Shown in pieces: positions 46,730-58,430 of a stretch of 64,000 bases of DNA. Position 1 is the first letter of the stretch. Each line of letters begins with the position of its first letter. The translations under genes and the position numbers were made by a program. The DNA comes from Atkinsonella hypoxylon (Eukaryota; Ascomycota; Sordariomycetes; Hypocreales; Clavicipitaceae): contig JFHB01000011.1 in the NCBI GenBank assembly GCA_000729835.1, positions 124,001 through 188,000 of the forward strand, in the 5' to 3' direction. The notes beneath the pieces are model-generated. The model searched no databases. It was given only the letters and a program-made list of their open reading frames with translations, and was not told where the DNA came from.

Positions 46730-48397
46730 TCAATCAATTTGTTGGCTTCGTCTCTCTCGTGCAACATCTTTGGCTCCGTCGTCCACTCCTGTTGCTGTTG
46801 TATCGACACCGTCGTCTAGAAGTGGTATTTTTTCCAGACTGATGGTACGATCCATGGTAATACCTGGCCGTGATGTAAAGCTTGGAGATTGCTGGTATTC
46901 ATCTGTTTGAGCCGTGTTTTGATTTGTAATTGGATTGAGCGATTGTGTCTGATGTCCAGTAACGGACTGTGCGACAACATCATTATTCGGTGTTAGTAAA
47001 GGTGATTGTAACATAAGCTCTGGCGATTGTTGCCATTTGAGTACCTCAGCTTTCATTGCTTCCAGCTCTTTCTGAAAACGCTTCCCAAACACGTCAATGT
47101 AGTAGGTCGAACCATTATAGATGCTCCACGCAAACACAATAATAAGAAACGCGGATGACGCAAATCGATTGTTAAACCACAGGGGGCAAGGTAGCATTGT
47201 GAGGACAGCGTAACTGTATTGTATCATCATGAAAGCTGGTTCCTGAAGGCGATTGGGTAAGGACAGAACAATTTTTCCAATCCAGGTTTTGGAATAAGAT
47301 CGGCGTAACCATGTGAAAGATGTTGGCCGTCCAGCAGCAATTTTTTCTCGACGCCTGACGGTGATAAAGAAATAATAGCTCAACTGCCAAATGGCATACG
47401 GTATCGTGCTCCAAGCAAGCATTGAGAAGACATTTGCATAAGCGGTAGAGGATCCTGGAACGGCGTGTTTGATGGCCCATATAGCTGGAAATCTAGTCCT
47501 TTGATCCTCAGAGGAATACAGATGAACTAAGCAATGTAGCGTTGCGCACGGCATGATATGAATGAACAGAGAAGTGACCTTGTCAAAACTGTGGAACACG
47601 AGAGAGTTACGCCACATAATGATAGCCACGGCGTTATTGCCGAAGGCTAGGCAATAGGTTGCCGTAAATAGTCTCTTGGAGTTGGGGAAAACCCAGATGC
47701 TGAGGGACAGGAGCATGTTGACGAAATAGCAAAGGTCTGCCAAAAAGTAATGATACCCGCGACAGTGGTAGGTGAAAAAACGGACTGGCATGAAGTAGAC
47801 GAGCTGGACCGTATACCAAAGGTGGAAGTATTGCGGATATCCGCCAATAAGAAATCCACAGATGAAGATATTCATAACGCCACATATGAAGGATACCTTT
47901 TCCCTGAGACTGATCGCTTTCGTATCATTCCATTGTCGACCAAGCTTATCAACACGCTGTCGCATTCGTTTTTTATATCGATCGAACTGTTCATCAGCCG
48001 AAGGTACTCGTCTTCTCCATTCTTCAACCATGCGATCGCGAGCAAGCTGGGTTCTGGATTTAAAGGCATCCCTTGACCGGCGGACTTTATTTGTTTGTGC
48101 TGAAATACCCTTTTGAAGCTTTTCCAACTGCTGGGGCAGGGCAAGATTGTCCAAAATGTCAAGAACGGTCAACCGATCAAGAGGCGGAAGAGGGTCAAAA
48201 TCATCCTGGTAGGAACTGCTCCCCGAAAAGGAAGGGTTTCTTGACAGTCGAGGGCTTTTCGGTATGGTCGCATCGAGGGTTGGAGACTCTAATATGGCCG
48301 AGTCAGAGCCCAGAGATGGTGCCACATCAATACTATTCACAGGCACCGTGTAAGTTTCAGAGAGTGGTGGCGGCTCGTTTACCGACTCGTCCGCCAT
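46730..48397 (-). CDS. GPC1: Glycerophosphocholine acyltransferase Gpc1 (DUF2838)
   Basis: Membrane enzyme that transfers an acyl chain from acyl-CoA to glycerophosphocholine, giving lysophosphatidylcholine in the phosphatidylcholine deacylation-reacylation cycle. Intronless, 555 aa. The N-terminal 160 residues are soluble, Ser/Pro-rich, then charged with a coiled-coil-like RRVPSADEQFDRYKKRMRQRV stretch cut by basic residues. The DUF2838 core begins at SFICGVMNIFICGFLIGG (about 168), continues YFHLWYTVQLVYFMPVRFFTYHCRGYHYFLADLCYF, and has roughly eight membrane segments, including MPCATLHCLVHL and WSTIPYAIWQLSYYF. The C-terminal 110 residues are polar and Gln/Thr-rich. The gene is divergent from SMC1 across a 1.1-kb region carrying an inverted repeat. 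Confidence 0.92.
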   Translation of the reverse strand: MADESVNEPPPLSETYTVPVNSIDVAPSLGSDSAILESPTLDATIPKSPRLSRNPSFSGSSSYQDDFDPLPPLDRLTVLDILDNLALPQQLEKLQKGISAQTNKVRRSRDAFKSRTQLARDRMVEEWRRRVPSADEQFDRYKKRMRQRVDKLGRQWNDTKAISLREKVSFICGVMNIFICGFLIGGYPQYFHLWYTVQLVYFMPVRFFTYHCRGYHYFLADLCYFVNMLLSLSIWVFPNSKRLFTATYCLAFGNNAVAIIMWRNSLVFHSFDKVTSLFIHIMPCATLHCLVHLYSSEDQRTRFPAIWAIKHAVPGSSTAYANVFSMLAWSTIPYAIWQLSYYFFITVRRREKIAAGRPTSFTWLRRSYSKTWIGKIVLSLPNRLQEPAFMMIQYSYAVLTMLPCPLWFNNRFASSAFLIIVFAWSIYNGSTYYIDVFGKRFQKELEAMKAEVLKWQQSPELMLQSPLLTPNNDVVAQSVTGHQTQSLNPITNQNTAQTDEYQQSPSFTSRPGITMDRTISLEKIPLLDDGVDTTATGVDDGAKDVARERRSQQID

Positions 48398-49476
48398 GTT
48401 GAGTGATACCTAAAGCTGGATGCATTAGAAACACCCTCAGACCTTGCAACGAATGATGCGTTTCTTACACTTGAGGAATCTAGATAATTGTTGCAGCGGG
48501 ATGCTACGTTCGATCTCTGGTCCTAATACTCCTAGGCTCAGGGGAAAGCGGCAAGCTGCTTCTCACTTATTCTCGGTGATATCAATATGCAAGGTAGAGG
48601 TCCGAAATAGCGAACGAAACTTGGTTTGTTTTGATGGGATTGTTGATTAAGCCGGTAGCCAAGCATCACTTGACTTGACTGGCAGTCGGATTGCACGAGG
48701 CCACTTAGCGGCTTGTTTCCCTCCACTAGCCAGGTACCCGGTAGCTGGAACTTCTGCCATGTAACAATATTTACGGGTCGATAGAGAGCCTGCCGTCGCG
48801 CGCCACCCCGACTTTTGCTAAGAGCTCGGTGATAGTTGCTAAATCTACAAGGCCTTGTGAACTGTCTTTTCTCTAGTTATTATTTTCCGAACACTCTATG
48901 AGTAATCTAGCAGACCTTCATCGGGCTCACGCTAAGAACATATATGTTACAAGGGCTTATCAAGTGGTCATTATTACGGAGCTCTTGCAAAAATTAGCAT
49001 GGCGCGTGAAGGTAGGTAGATTCTTGTCAGCACTAGAAAACCAGTGTTTGTCCAAGAAGGGCACGTGCCTGTACACGTGACTCGCAATTGCACAATAGCT
49101 GCGTGCAGAGTACATGACGACCTGGGCCTTGTGGTGGGCCAGCCTGGCTTGGCTCATTTGGCGCAATTGCAGGCTTGTGAATCGCATCACAGGCGCCAGG
49201 CGCGAGACGCGTTATGACAAATCAAGAACGCGCGAATCCGCCAACTCGCCTTTTTCTTCCAAGCCTCGAATGCCACGAGCAGATTGCGCATGGTCTGGGT
49301 TTTTCTTGACACCGCAACACAAGTTGGAGGAGGAGCACGCAAACTGCAGACAGTCGTTTTGTGCGTGTTGTCTATGCTCGCTCATTTCTGAACATCCCAT
49401 CTCAACGCTCCTAGCCCTGTGGACTTTCAACACAAGTCGCCGCAGCTCAAGTCTGCTGGCATAAATCTGTGCAACC
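48398..49476. promoter_or_regulatory. Divergent promoter region of GPC1 and SMC1
   Basis: About 1.08 kb between divergent start codons. It includes a CAGGTACCCGGTAGCTGG palindromic stretch near 48730 and the inverted-repeat element listed separately. 49330-49470 is the probable SMC1 leader. No specific factor site can be named with confidence. Confidence 0.5.
48790..49016. repeat. Inverted-repeat element in the GPC1/SMC1 promoter
   Basis: Two arms of about 45 bp, 48790-48835 and 48972-49016, in opposite orientation and separated by about 136 bp. Each arm reads, from inside to outside, GAGCTCTT-(A)GCAAAA, then a T(C/T)(G/A)G part and TGGCGCG(C/T)GA. The arms have drifted, so the match is clear but imperfect. 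Single arms of the same family lie at 26188-26230 and 40092-40146. This looks like a small non-autonomous DNA element or remnant; no target duplication was identified. Confidence 0.65.
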
Positions 49477-52400
49477 ATGGGCAAACTCATTCGTTTAGAG
49501 TTGTTCAGTACGTCTAAGTCTCGCCCGAGACTCTCTCAACGATTGTAGATTTGTTATACTGAACACATTTCCAGATTTCAAATCTTACAAGGGTCACCAT
49601 ACTCTTCTTTTTGGTGATTCATATTTCACGTCTATCATTGGGCCAAATGGATCAGGCAAGTCTAACTCGTAAGTCAAGTGCCAATTTGCCACGCAGCTTT
49701 CGACCCCAGGTTCTTACGTTAGATTCTATAGTATGGATGCGATATCCTTTGTCCTAGGTATCAAATCTTCGCATCTGCGATCCGCACATCTCAAAGATCT
49801 TGTGTATCGCGGACGAGTATTGAAAACCTCCAAGATAAACGATGACGGCTCTGCAGAATCTCATAAGGGGGGCGATAACTCGACTGTCGCTGACGAAAAA
49901 GCATCCAGAGGCGATCCTAAGACAGCATGGGTTATGGCAGTATACGAGGATGATGCAGGTGATGAACAACGATGGAAGCGTTCTATTACTAGCTCCGGTG
50001 CCAGCGAATATCGCATAAACGACAAAGTCGTGACAGCACAACAATACAATGAAGCGCTCGAAGCGGAGAATATACTCATGAAAGCTCGCAACTTTTTGGT
50101 GTTTCAGGGTGACGTTGAAGCCATTGCATCTCAGTCTCCTCAAGACCTCACTCGCCTCATTGAACAAATATCCGGCAGTCTGGAATACAAAGCAGAATAC
50201 GAGAGACTTCAGACTGAAGCCGAAGAAGCTGCCGAGAATCAAAATTTTCAGCTACATCGCCGCCGCGGCATTAATTCCGAGATCAAGCAGTATCGCGAGC
50301 AAAAAAAGGAAGCTGACAGCTTTCAAAGGAAAACAGAGGAGAGAGACGCTGCGATTATTTCACATTGCCTCTGGAAATTATATCATTATCAAAAAGCTAT
50401 AAATGAGTCGAGCTCTGCGATACAAAATCATCAAGAAGATTTAAAGGAATTGAGACGGAATGTAGAGAAATATGAAGCACGACTCGAGGCTGCCAGACAG
50501 GAACAGAATGATACTAGTCGATTAGTATCTCGTACCGAAAAGCAAATCAAGTTGAAGGAAAGAAACATTGAAAACAAGCAAAACACGCTGGTACCTATCG
50601 ACGAAAAAATTCAAGAATTATCCCAACAGGTCGAAAAACTTCAAGCACAGAGCCAAAAAGTAATGAAAGAACGAGATGAGCAGGCTATGATTGTCGACAG
50701 GGTCCAAAAGGACATTGAGAGTGTGGACAAAGCACAGGCGACCTTTGAGAAGGAGACCCGAGAACAGCTTGAGAAACAGGGTCGAGACATTAGCGATGAC
50801 GATCGTAAGGAGTATAATTTACTCCGAGCACAGGTCATGTCTCGTTCAGGCACCAATCAAGCGAAGTTGGAGAATTTTGAGCGTCAGCGCAAGGCTGACG
50901 AAGTTACGGTGAATAACTTACGAGGCAAGCTGGATAGTATCACCGCTGTCATAGAGAAGTCCGAGGCTGAGCTGCAAAGCATCAGTGAACGAAGAATATC
51001 TGCAGAAGCGGCATCTCGAGAAGTTGCAGATGAGATTGCCAGCAAGAAAAAGGAGTTCAATCAACTTCAATCTGAACGTGTAAGGACGAACCAGAAACGA
51101 ACCGAGCTCGAAGAGAAACTCGAGGATGTAGCTCGGAAACTTCGAGAGGCTGACGATGGTCGTCGCCAAAACGACCGCGAAACTCGGTTAAAGGAAATGG
51201 TCACATCTTTGAAACGAATGTTTCCGGGCGTTCGCGGCCGTATCGGGGACCTATGCACACCAAAACAGAAGAAGTTTGACGAAGCCGTGATCGTGGCGCT
51301 TGGAAGGGACTTCGACTCTGTAGTGGTTGACACGGAAAGAATCGGAATGGACTGTGTCCAATACTTGAAGGAGCAAAGATTCCCACCCATGACTTTTATC
51401 CCCTTGGACAATATCAAGGTGAATGCTGTGAACTCGGCAATCAAGGGTTTTACTGGGGCTAGACTCACTATCGACACGATCAATTTTGACGCGGCCATTG
51501 AAAGAGCGGTTTCGTATGCTTGTGGCAGTTCCGTAGTATGTGATAATCTCGGCGTCGCAAAACACATCTGTTATGAGAAGAGAATACCTGTGAAGGCTGT
51601 CACTTTGGAAGGCTATATTATCCACAAAGCCGGTCTCATGACCGGTGGACGAGGTCCTGAGCCCAAAGGAGGAAAGCGCAAGTTTGAAGAGGTCGATGTG
51701 CAAAACCTTCAGCGTCTGGCGACGAAGTTGAAAGAGGAAATAGATCGATTGCCGAAATCTGACCGACGCGGTACGCTCGAGGAGTCCCTACAGATTGATT
51801 TGGCAGGCTTAGAGAGGCGTCTCGTTGCCATCAAAGAGGAATTAAATGCCTTTGGTAAGAATTGGACGAGCAAAAAACGTGAGATCGACAATCTTAAAAA
51901 GCAGCTCAGAGATCTGGAACCCAAGTATCAAGAACAAGTTGTTCAATTAGAGAAGGGCAACGCGACCGTCAAACAGTTCAGAGATGCAGTTGCCCAAGTA
52001 GAAGACGAGGTGTTTGCCGAATTCTGCAGGAGGCTCGGTTACAGCGATATACGAGCCTATGAAGCATCCCAAGGCAAGCTAGAACAAGAAGTGTCGGAGA
52101 AGAGAAGCCAATTTGAGGTTCAGAAACAGCGTTTGGAAAACCGCCTCAAATGGGAAGTCACTAGGTATAGTGACACTGAAGCTCGCCTCAAAAGGATGCA
52201 AGAACACATTAGACGTTTAAAACAGGATATGAAATCCTACTCGGCTGAAAAGAGAGAAATTGAGGAGGCCATTGGACAAGAGCAAGACGAGCTGGACGCT
52301 CTGAGAGAGACATTGGATGAGCATAAAGCTGAACTTAGAGACAAAACTCAAAAAGTTAACGAGGCTCGAGCTGAACTGCAAAAGAGGAGCAAGGATATCG

Positions 52401-53487
52401 AGGCCCTGCATCGCGACATGAATTCCTTGGAAACGACGATTCAAAAAAATAGTGCAAGCAAGTCAGCATTACTTCGAAGGTGTCGGCTGGAACAGATTCA
52501 AATCCCGCTTGTGGAAGGCACGCTGGATAACCTGCCCAATGAAGACGATCTACTTCGACAAGACCCCGACGCCATGGACGTGGACGGAGAGGATGAAGAG
52601 ATGATGGATCTTGCTTTAGATGACCACGGAATTGAAATCGATTTCCGGGGATTAGACGATGAACTGAAAGAAGTAAGAGCGCAACCTATATTAATGAATG
52701 AGCCTGATTTGCTTTTGATCATTTGCTAACAGAGGCAGTCCGATAACCCTGAGCTCGAGGGGAAACTAACTGAAAGGATAGCTATGCTCACCTCTGAATT
52801 AGAGAAGCTGAACCCTAATATGCGGGCTATGGAGCGCCTGGAAAGTGTGGAAACGAGACTTAAACAAACAGATCAAGAATATGAAGACTCCAAGCTCGCC
52901 GCGCAAGCTGCGAAAGATGCATTTAGCAAAGTCAAACAGCTCAGATACGATCTTTTCAATCGCGCATTTACACATATACAAGATCAGATTTCGCATGTGT
53001 ACAAGGACCTGACTCGATCTGAAGCTTATCCCCTCGGCGGACAAGCCTACCTCGACATCGAAGAAGATACGGATATGCCGTACTTGTCTGGCATCAAGTA
53101 CCACGCTATGCCCCCTTTGAAACGATTTAGAGACATGGAGCATTTATCAGGAGGAGAGAAAACTATGGCTGCTTTGGCACTTCTTTTTGCCATCCACAGT
53201 TACCAGCCAAGTCCTTTCTTCGTCCTGGATGAGGTAGATGCCGCTCTTGATAATGCCAACGTTGACAAAATCAAGAAGTATATTCGCGAACATGCCGGTC
53301 CTGGTATGCAGTTCATTGTCATCAGCCTCAAGACAGGACTCTTCCAAGACTCCGAAAGTCTCGTCGGCGTGTACCGAGACCAAGAAGTCAACAGCTCAAG
53401 AACGCTGACTTTGGACGTGAGTCACGAATCCTAACCAATCTCTCAATTGATGCTAACAATTTGCTAAAGCTGAGGAAATATGTGTAA
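49477..53487 (+). CDS. SMC1: Cohesin ATPase subunit Smc1
   Basis: Core subunit of cohesin, pairing with Smc3 and closed by kleisin Scc1/Rad21. The spliced protein is 1253 aa, the family size. The start is MGKLIRLELFNFKSYKGHHTL. Walker A is GPNGSGKSN (about 33-41), followed by SMDAISFVLG and SSHLRSAHLKDLVYRG. Long coiled coils flank the hinge, which lies at about 535-690 (FPGVRGRIGDLC, GLMTGGRGPEPKGGKRKFEE). C-terminal ATPase motifs are the signature LSGGEKTMAALALLF and Walker B FVLDEVDAALDNANV. Five exons: 49477-49507, 49575-49668, 49732-52672, 52739-53416, 53470-53487 (3762 nt). The tiny last exon encodes LRKYV. Exon 4's acceptor was placed 6 nt after a nearer AG to join KE to SDNPEL. Confidence 0.96.
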
Positions 53488-54688
53488 GCAGTTACACGGT
53501 CAATTTCATTTCATGTCTAAACGGTCATTTGTCCCAGTCAATCACGGAGTTAGTCGTGAAAAGATGTTCGATTCTCCTCCTTCAACATATGTGTTCAAGA
53601 AAATGGAGTTGATATATGAGTGGTGGCCTGGTTGTCATCGTCTCTTGGATGTAGTGTTCTGCCAGATGATGTGGGTGTATACTTGGTTCAGTCGAAAAAT
53701 TAAGCGGCGGCTGGTGTTGTCAGGATTCATTCCAGGAAAGACCAATTAGTTTCGTCTCATGTATATCTATGTTATAGACACTAAGCATGATAACGCTTGC
53801 AACTGAAAGAACATGTATGTCTAAGCCAGCCAGATTGCATTGGAATACACGCTAGTTATAACTTTCACCTATATTAGTAGTTGGCGCCTTACCACATTGA
53901 AGAGGATGGATGTACTCGAAACAAATACAGGCCCTTGCAGCTTGGCTACGTGCGACAAACACCCCTCTTCCAATACCTCGTTCATGTCTTTGAGTCGCCT
54001 CAGTGGCTATGATGTGGTGAGTCCCTCTTTGTACATCCGGAATTTGCAGGGACATCTATCATTGTGAAGTTCGCACGGAAATTGAATTTACCTCGGCCCG
54101 CCGCCTTGATTGGTCAATTACCTGCCACCTTCTGCTTGCTATGTGCCTCAAGGTAAGTTCCGCCCCCACAGTGTTAGGTTTTGTGACGCACAGACCAACT
54201 ATGAAGCACTGGCTTTCTCTGATGATTTATGGCAAACTCTCTTGATTTTGACTTCGTGGCTGTTGGTGATCGGTAAGGGCCAAGTCGGATCCCTCTCCGA
54301 CTTTCCATTTGTCACGGTCCACTATCTGTGTGGTATCAGCGCTGCGAGCAGCGAGAGTCCATGAATGCCCATCGAAAATCTTCGTCTCCAAACGAGAGCG
54401 ATACTACCAGCAACTCTCCAGATCGTCATAATGAGCGCTCGGTGATTGTAGATAATGAACATTCCAGTCTACTATTTCTGACTCGGATTTGAAGTTATAT
54501 TTGCGCCTCAACTGCTCATACCAAGCTTCTTCACCCACGAGCGACTCCTGTCTTCGATTACGAGGATATCGACACGAGTTTACAGATGCCAACAACACCA
54601 CCCGTGGATGTGCACCGAGTGCCCTACATTGAAATTTCGTGTCGTTATTTGGCTAGTCAGATCAAGGCATAAAATAAATACCGTCAAC
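53488..54688. other. Intergenic region between SMC1 and TFA1
   Basis: About 1.2 kb with the SMC1 3' flank and TFA1 promoter. Open frames at 53480-53749 and 54110-54364 have no domain and poor coding character. No repeat or RNA gene seen. Confidence 0.4.
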
Positions 54689-56111
54689 ATGGATCTGGCT
54701 GTGAATCTTATTAAGTCGGTTATGCGAGCTTTCTACCACACTCGGGACATACTTGTGATGGATGCACTTATTCTTCACGAAGCGTATGCACACAGGCCAT
54801 GATATACTTTAACAGGTGATATGCTAACTTCAGCTGCGTACGCTGCTTATAGCCTTCGAGACGATGATTTAGCATACTTAATGGCTATCAACACGAAGGA
54901 CCTTCACAAAATCTGTGGGAAGTTGCGAGAAGATCGCTTCTTAGCTGTGTACGTACTGATGTACTCTATCGGAAGCTTTCCCCATCACTCTGTTCCTCGA
55001 AATTGACAAAATTAGACACACGAGGTCAGAGCTTCGCGATGGTAACCCACGTCCGAGCAATCGAACTTGGTACTACATCAACTACCGGCACACTATCGAT
55101 GCGATCAAATGGCGAGTGTATACAATTGACAAGGAAGTTCAAGGTGCACCGGTACCAGCGAATGAAAAGAAAGAATATTTCTGCACCTTTTGCAAGGCGG
55201 AGTGGACGGCAATGGAGGTTCTCGATAGTGTTGGCCCTCACGGATTCATCTGCCACAGATGCCAGCACACACTCACATTCGAGGCGGACCGCACGTTCAG
55301 CTGCCACGAACAGTCAACTCGTCTGAACGATCAGTTCAAGTTTATCAGCGAACTTCTGCCCAAAATTGACGCTGTTTATATCCCGGAATGCGATTTTGAT
55401 CGAGCTTTGGCAAAAGCGCGTCCTGTGGAGCGAGATATTACCCATCAACGAGCAGCTACAATCCCTGTAGATAATGGCGCAAATCGACCTATGGCCGTAA
55501 AAGGACTTACAAATACTGGGCCGCAATCTATCGCTGTCAATATCTCGACATCGGACGGCCCCTCAATAGCGGACAGAGAGGCTGAAAGGGCTCGACAAGA
55601 GGGAATAGCGAAGCAGAATGCCCTACCATCATGGATGTCAAACAGCACAGTAACTGGGGAATCTTTCTCTGGGGCCGTAGGGAATGGCAAACCTACAAAT
55701 CACCATGATGCCGTGGATAAAGATGTTGCAAAGGGCAAAGTCGTTGATACAACAACATCAGCACAGATTGATGACATTTTCGAAAGGCTGAAAGCTGAAC
55801 GGGCTGCAGAACTAGCCAAGGGGGCAATGCTCGAAGGCAACGAGGATGAAATCGGCTCTGAGGAAGAAGATGGCGACGATGATGAATTTGAGGACGTACC
55901 GGCTACCGGGTTTTCACCCAGCTTGGGCACCCCAAGTACCGTCACTGGCAAGCGTGAATTTGGGGATAACTCGTCCGAAGAAAGGCATAGCGCCGGGGAG
56001 AAAGCGCCAAAGCGTGCCAAAGTGGAACTAGACATGAAGAGAGAGATTAATAATGGTGATAGCGTCGGCAGTGGAGATGAGGACGAAGATATAGAGTTTG
56101 AGGATATATAA
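54689..56111 (+). CDS. TFA1: General transcription factor TFIIE alpha subunit (Tfa1)
   Basis: Large subunit of TFIIE, which joins the RNA polymerase II preinitiation complex and recruits TFIIH. The spliced protein is 428 aa. The N-terminal winged helix includes LRDDDLAYLMAI, KICGKLREDRFLAVHTRSEL and NRTWYYINYRHTIDAIKWRVY. A zinc ribbon follows with cysteines at about 120, 123, 143 and 146 (CTFC and CHRC). The C-terminal half is polar, with an acidic stretch near DEIGSEEEDGDDDEFEDV and a final EDEDIEFEDI, the acidic end expected of TFIIE alpha. Three exons: 54689-54783, 54853-54948, 55016-56111 (1287 nt). The first acceptor was set at the TAG giving HEALRDDD. It converges on the POL4-like gene. 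Confidence 0.93.
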
Positions 56112-56443
56112 AAGGCATCTTGAATAGCTATCGTGATGGTCCCTGATCCCGTCTTATCAATCTAGCACGCCTTTGCGGTTGTCATTATACATAAATTTTT
56201 CTTCTTTTATAAAACTTATTTATATATTTATATATTCAGATTTTTCCACTCAGCAGCAATAAAAGGAAAGAAGAGTAAGACAAATTCTTAGATAAGGCAT
56301 CTTTAGTAGACCGGTATCATTCTTGTATGAATTTGCGCAGCCGAACTAGGCAGAGCTATGCGATTTCCGGAGAAGCAATAATGACGCGAGCTTATCGTAG
56401 GATAAGCTGCCTCGCTCTGGTCCTGTACACGGATTCTATCAAA
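56112..56443. other. Convergent 3' region of TFA1 and the POL4-like gene
   Basis: About 330 bp, AT-rich, with TATATATTTATATATT-type sequence at about 56216-56240 that could serve polyadenylation of both genes. No gene. Confidence 0.5.
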
Positions 56444-58430
56444 TCACCCTGTGCACCTTTCAGCGGGACAACGCCATTGAAGTCCCAGGCCCTCGAATAC
56501 CCTTTTCTCAGCCGTTTCCATGTCTGGTGCAGGACTGCGGCCTCCTCCTTCACCAAGGAGATGCTCGCCCACGGAGCTGGACCCTTCGAAATCCATCCAT
56601 TTCCCATCTGATCGTCTCCGTATACCGCTGCTATCAAATTTAAGCCCTTTCTCTTGTTTACAGTAGCGCCGCAAGTCTCTTTGAAACGTAGTTTCACCAC
56701 TCCAGCCCAGCAACGCGCAGCCCACTGTTTTCCATGAGCTGACAATAATGTCCACTCTTCTGTATAATGCACTGTTCCCGAATTGTTGCGTATCTTGCCA
56801 TACTACCATAGCTTTATCGAGCGTATCAAAGCCAGAACCCAATTTAGAGACTTGCCCTTGCCACGCTAGCGGCAGCTGGCCACGTTCGCTATTTGTAGTC
56901 CACAAACTCAAAGTGTGAGTGATGAAATCGGCATTTTCAAGACTGAGAACGAGTTTCTCGATCATGTGCATCGTCTTAGCCTCTTTACGATGGCTGAGCA
57001 CGACATCCACATCACCGCTTTCCTGTTTGCCACGCCTATAGCCCCCTACTATAGTCATTTCAAACCCAGCGTCTATCTCGCGTGCGTGATTGAGAATTCG
57101 TTCGGCAATGCCTTCTACCTCTTTTCGAGGGATTTTTTGTTGGAATTCAGCGCAATATTTGACCCCGAGCTGTTGGACACGGCTGAGCGACTGCCAACCA
57201 TATTCCACAATGTCGTCCAAGTCGCGCCATCCTATGTGAGAAATAGGAAAAAGCTGTCAGCATTTAATGTGTCAAAATGATGGGCTAAGTATTACATCGA
57301 TGGATATACCCTTTCTATAAAATTCTCTAGCGGTTGTATCACCAACTCCCCAGATGTCATAGAACAACTTCAAGATTAGTAATTTGGGATCTTTTGTTGC
57401 AGTAAAGGTCTCCATGGATTGCCCATTGTTCGACCATTGCTGGTAGAGCTCAGCAATCTTAGTGCCGCAGCCTGGTAGTTGTTCGATTTCTGAAATCAAA
57501 ATGTTAGCATCACATTTTGTGACAGTATCGACTTCATGTCATCAATTTCTGGCGCGTGGAAAACTTGCCGGCGAAATATTGGATGCTGTACGGATATGCA
57601 GAAACTGTGGCAATAGCGGTCGAGTATGCTCGCACTCCAATCTTGTCCCCCTGCAAAAGACGCAGAGTACGAATTGTTTTAAGTTCTTCTATGAACGCGT
57701 TGTTGGGCGGATTCATTGGTGTTGGACGCTGGCATGAATATCGAGTATAAAGGAAGTCAGGTATTTTTGGACAGAGAAAATTGCCCTCGTGCTCAGAGGT
57801 TGTGCGTCGTAATAGTGAAGGAGCATATTTATATGCGGCGCTTTCGCGGGCAATCGATCTCGTCGTAAAATATGAAGCGCGATTAGCAGCACCCAGTCCA
57901 CCATCTTCAGAGGCACGCTGAAGTATATCGAAAGCTGGAGATTCTTCATCCTGCTTTTTTTCCTGACGAGCGGGATCCTGATCGCTCATTCTCATACCCT
58001 GAAATAAAATATACTCGTCGTAAGGAAGCAATTTCTGTTGAGCGATACAGTCCGTAAGCCATGAAAGTTTAACAACCTGAATAGGCCTACTGATCCTCTT
58101 GCTCTTAACAGAAGCTCGGTCGCTTCCGTCTTCTAGTTGCTTAGAACCAGAGGATGCAATTTTGATTTCACAAGACTTCAATAATTCGTCCTTGGTTGTA
58201 CCATTTGCGTCATTTACTTGCTCAAGAGGTCTACAGTTTACATTAAGACGTCTCAGCTCGAACTCTGCGCGTTCTCTTTTCGATATTTTGCCCACAAATA
58301 ATTCGACTGTTTCGACATCCTCGGCTAAAAAGGGAACTTTCTCCTGAAGATATGAATGCTCTTCGGATGTGAGGTGTGTCGTAAGAAGATAGATGGGAGG
58401 GAGTTGTAAGGTGGCCGCCATGTCTCGCAT
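56444..58430 (-). CDS. POL4: Family X DNA polymerase with BRCT domain (Pol4 / pol mu-lambda type)
   Basis: Gap-filling polymerase of non-homologous end joining and base-excision repair. The spliced protein is 609 aa. A BRCT-like domain occupies about residues 10-130 (PIYLLTTHLTSEEHSYL to VVKLSWLTDCIAQQKLLPYDEYI). A variable linker follows, then the 8-kDa-like helical region (AFIEELKTI, GDKIGVRAYSTAIATV), the first HhH motif (LPGCGTKIAELYQQW) and a second (YDIWGVGDTTAREFYRKG). The palm has GGYRRGKQESGDVDVVL with D421 and D423, and RRVDIIV with D508, so the catalytic Asp triad is intact. It ends KRVFEGLGLQWRCPAERCTG. Three exons on the minus strand: 58430-57569, 57489-57310, 57231-56444 (1830 nt). 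The first intron is GC-AG. An alternative ATG at 58421 would shorten it by three residues. Confidence 0.92.

Noticed and set aside
49754..50242. 162-codon minus-strand frame inside SMC1
   Set aside because: Antisense shadow of the SMC1 coding sequence; no domain.
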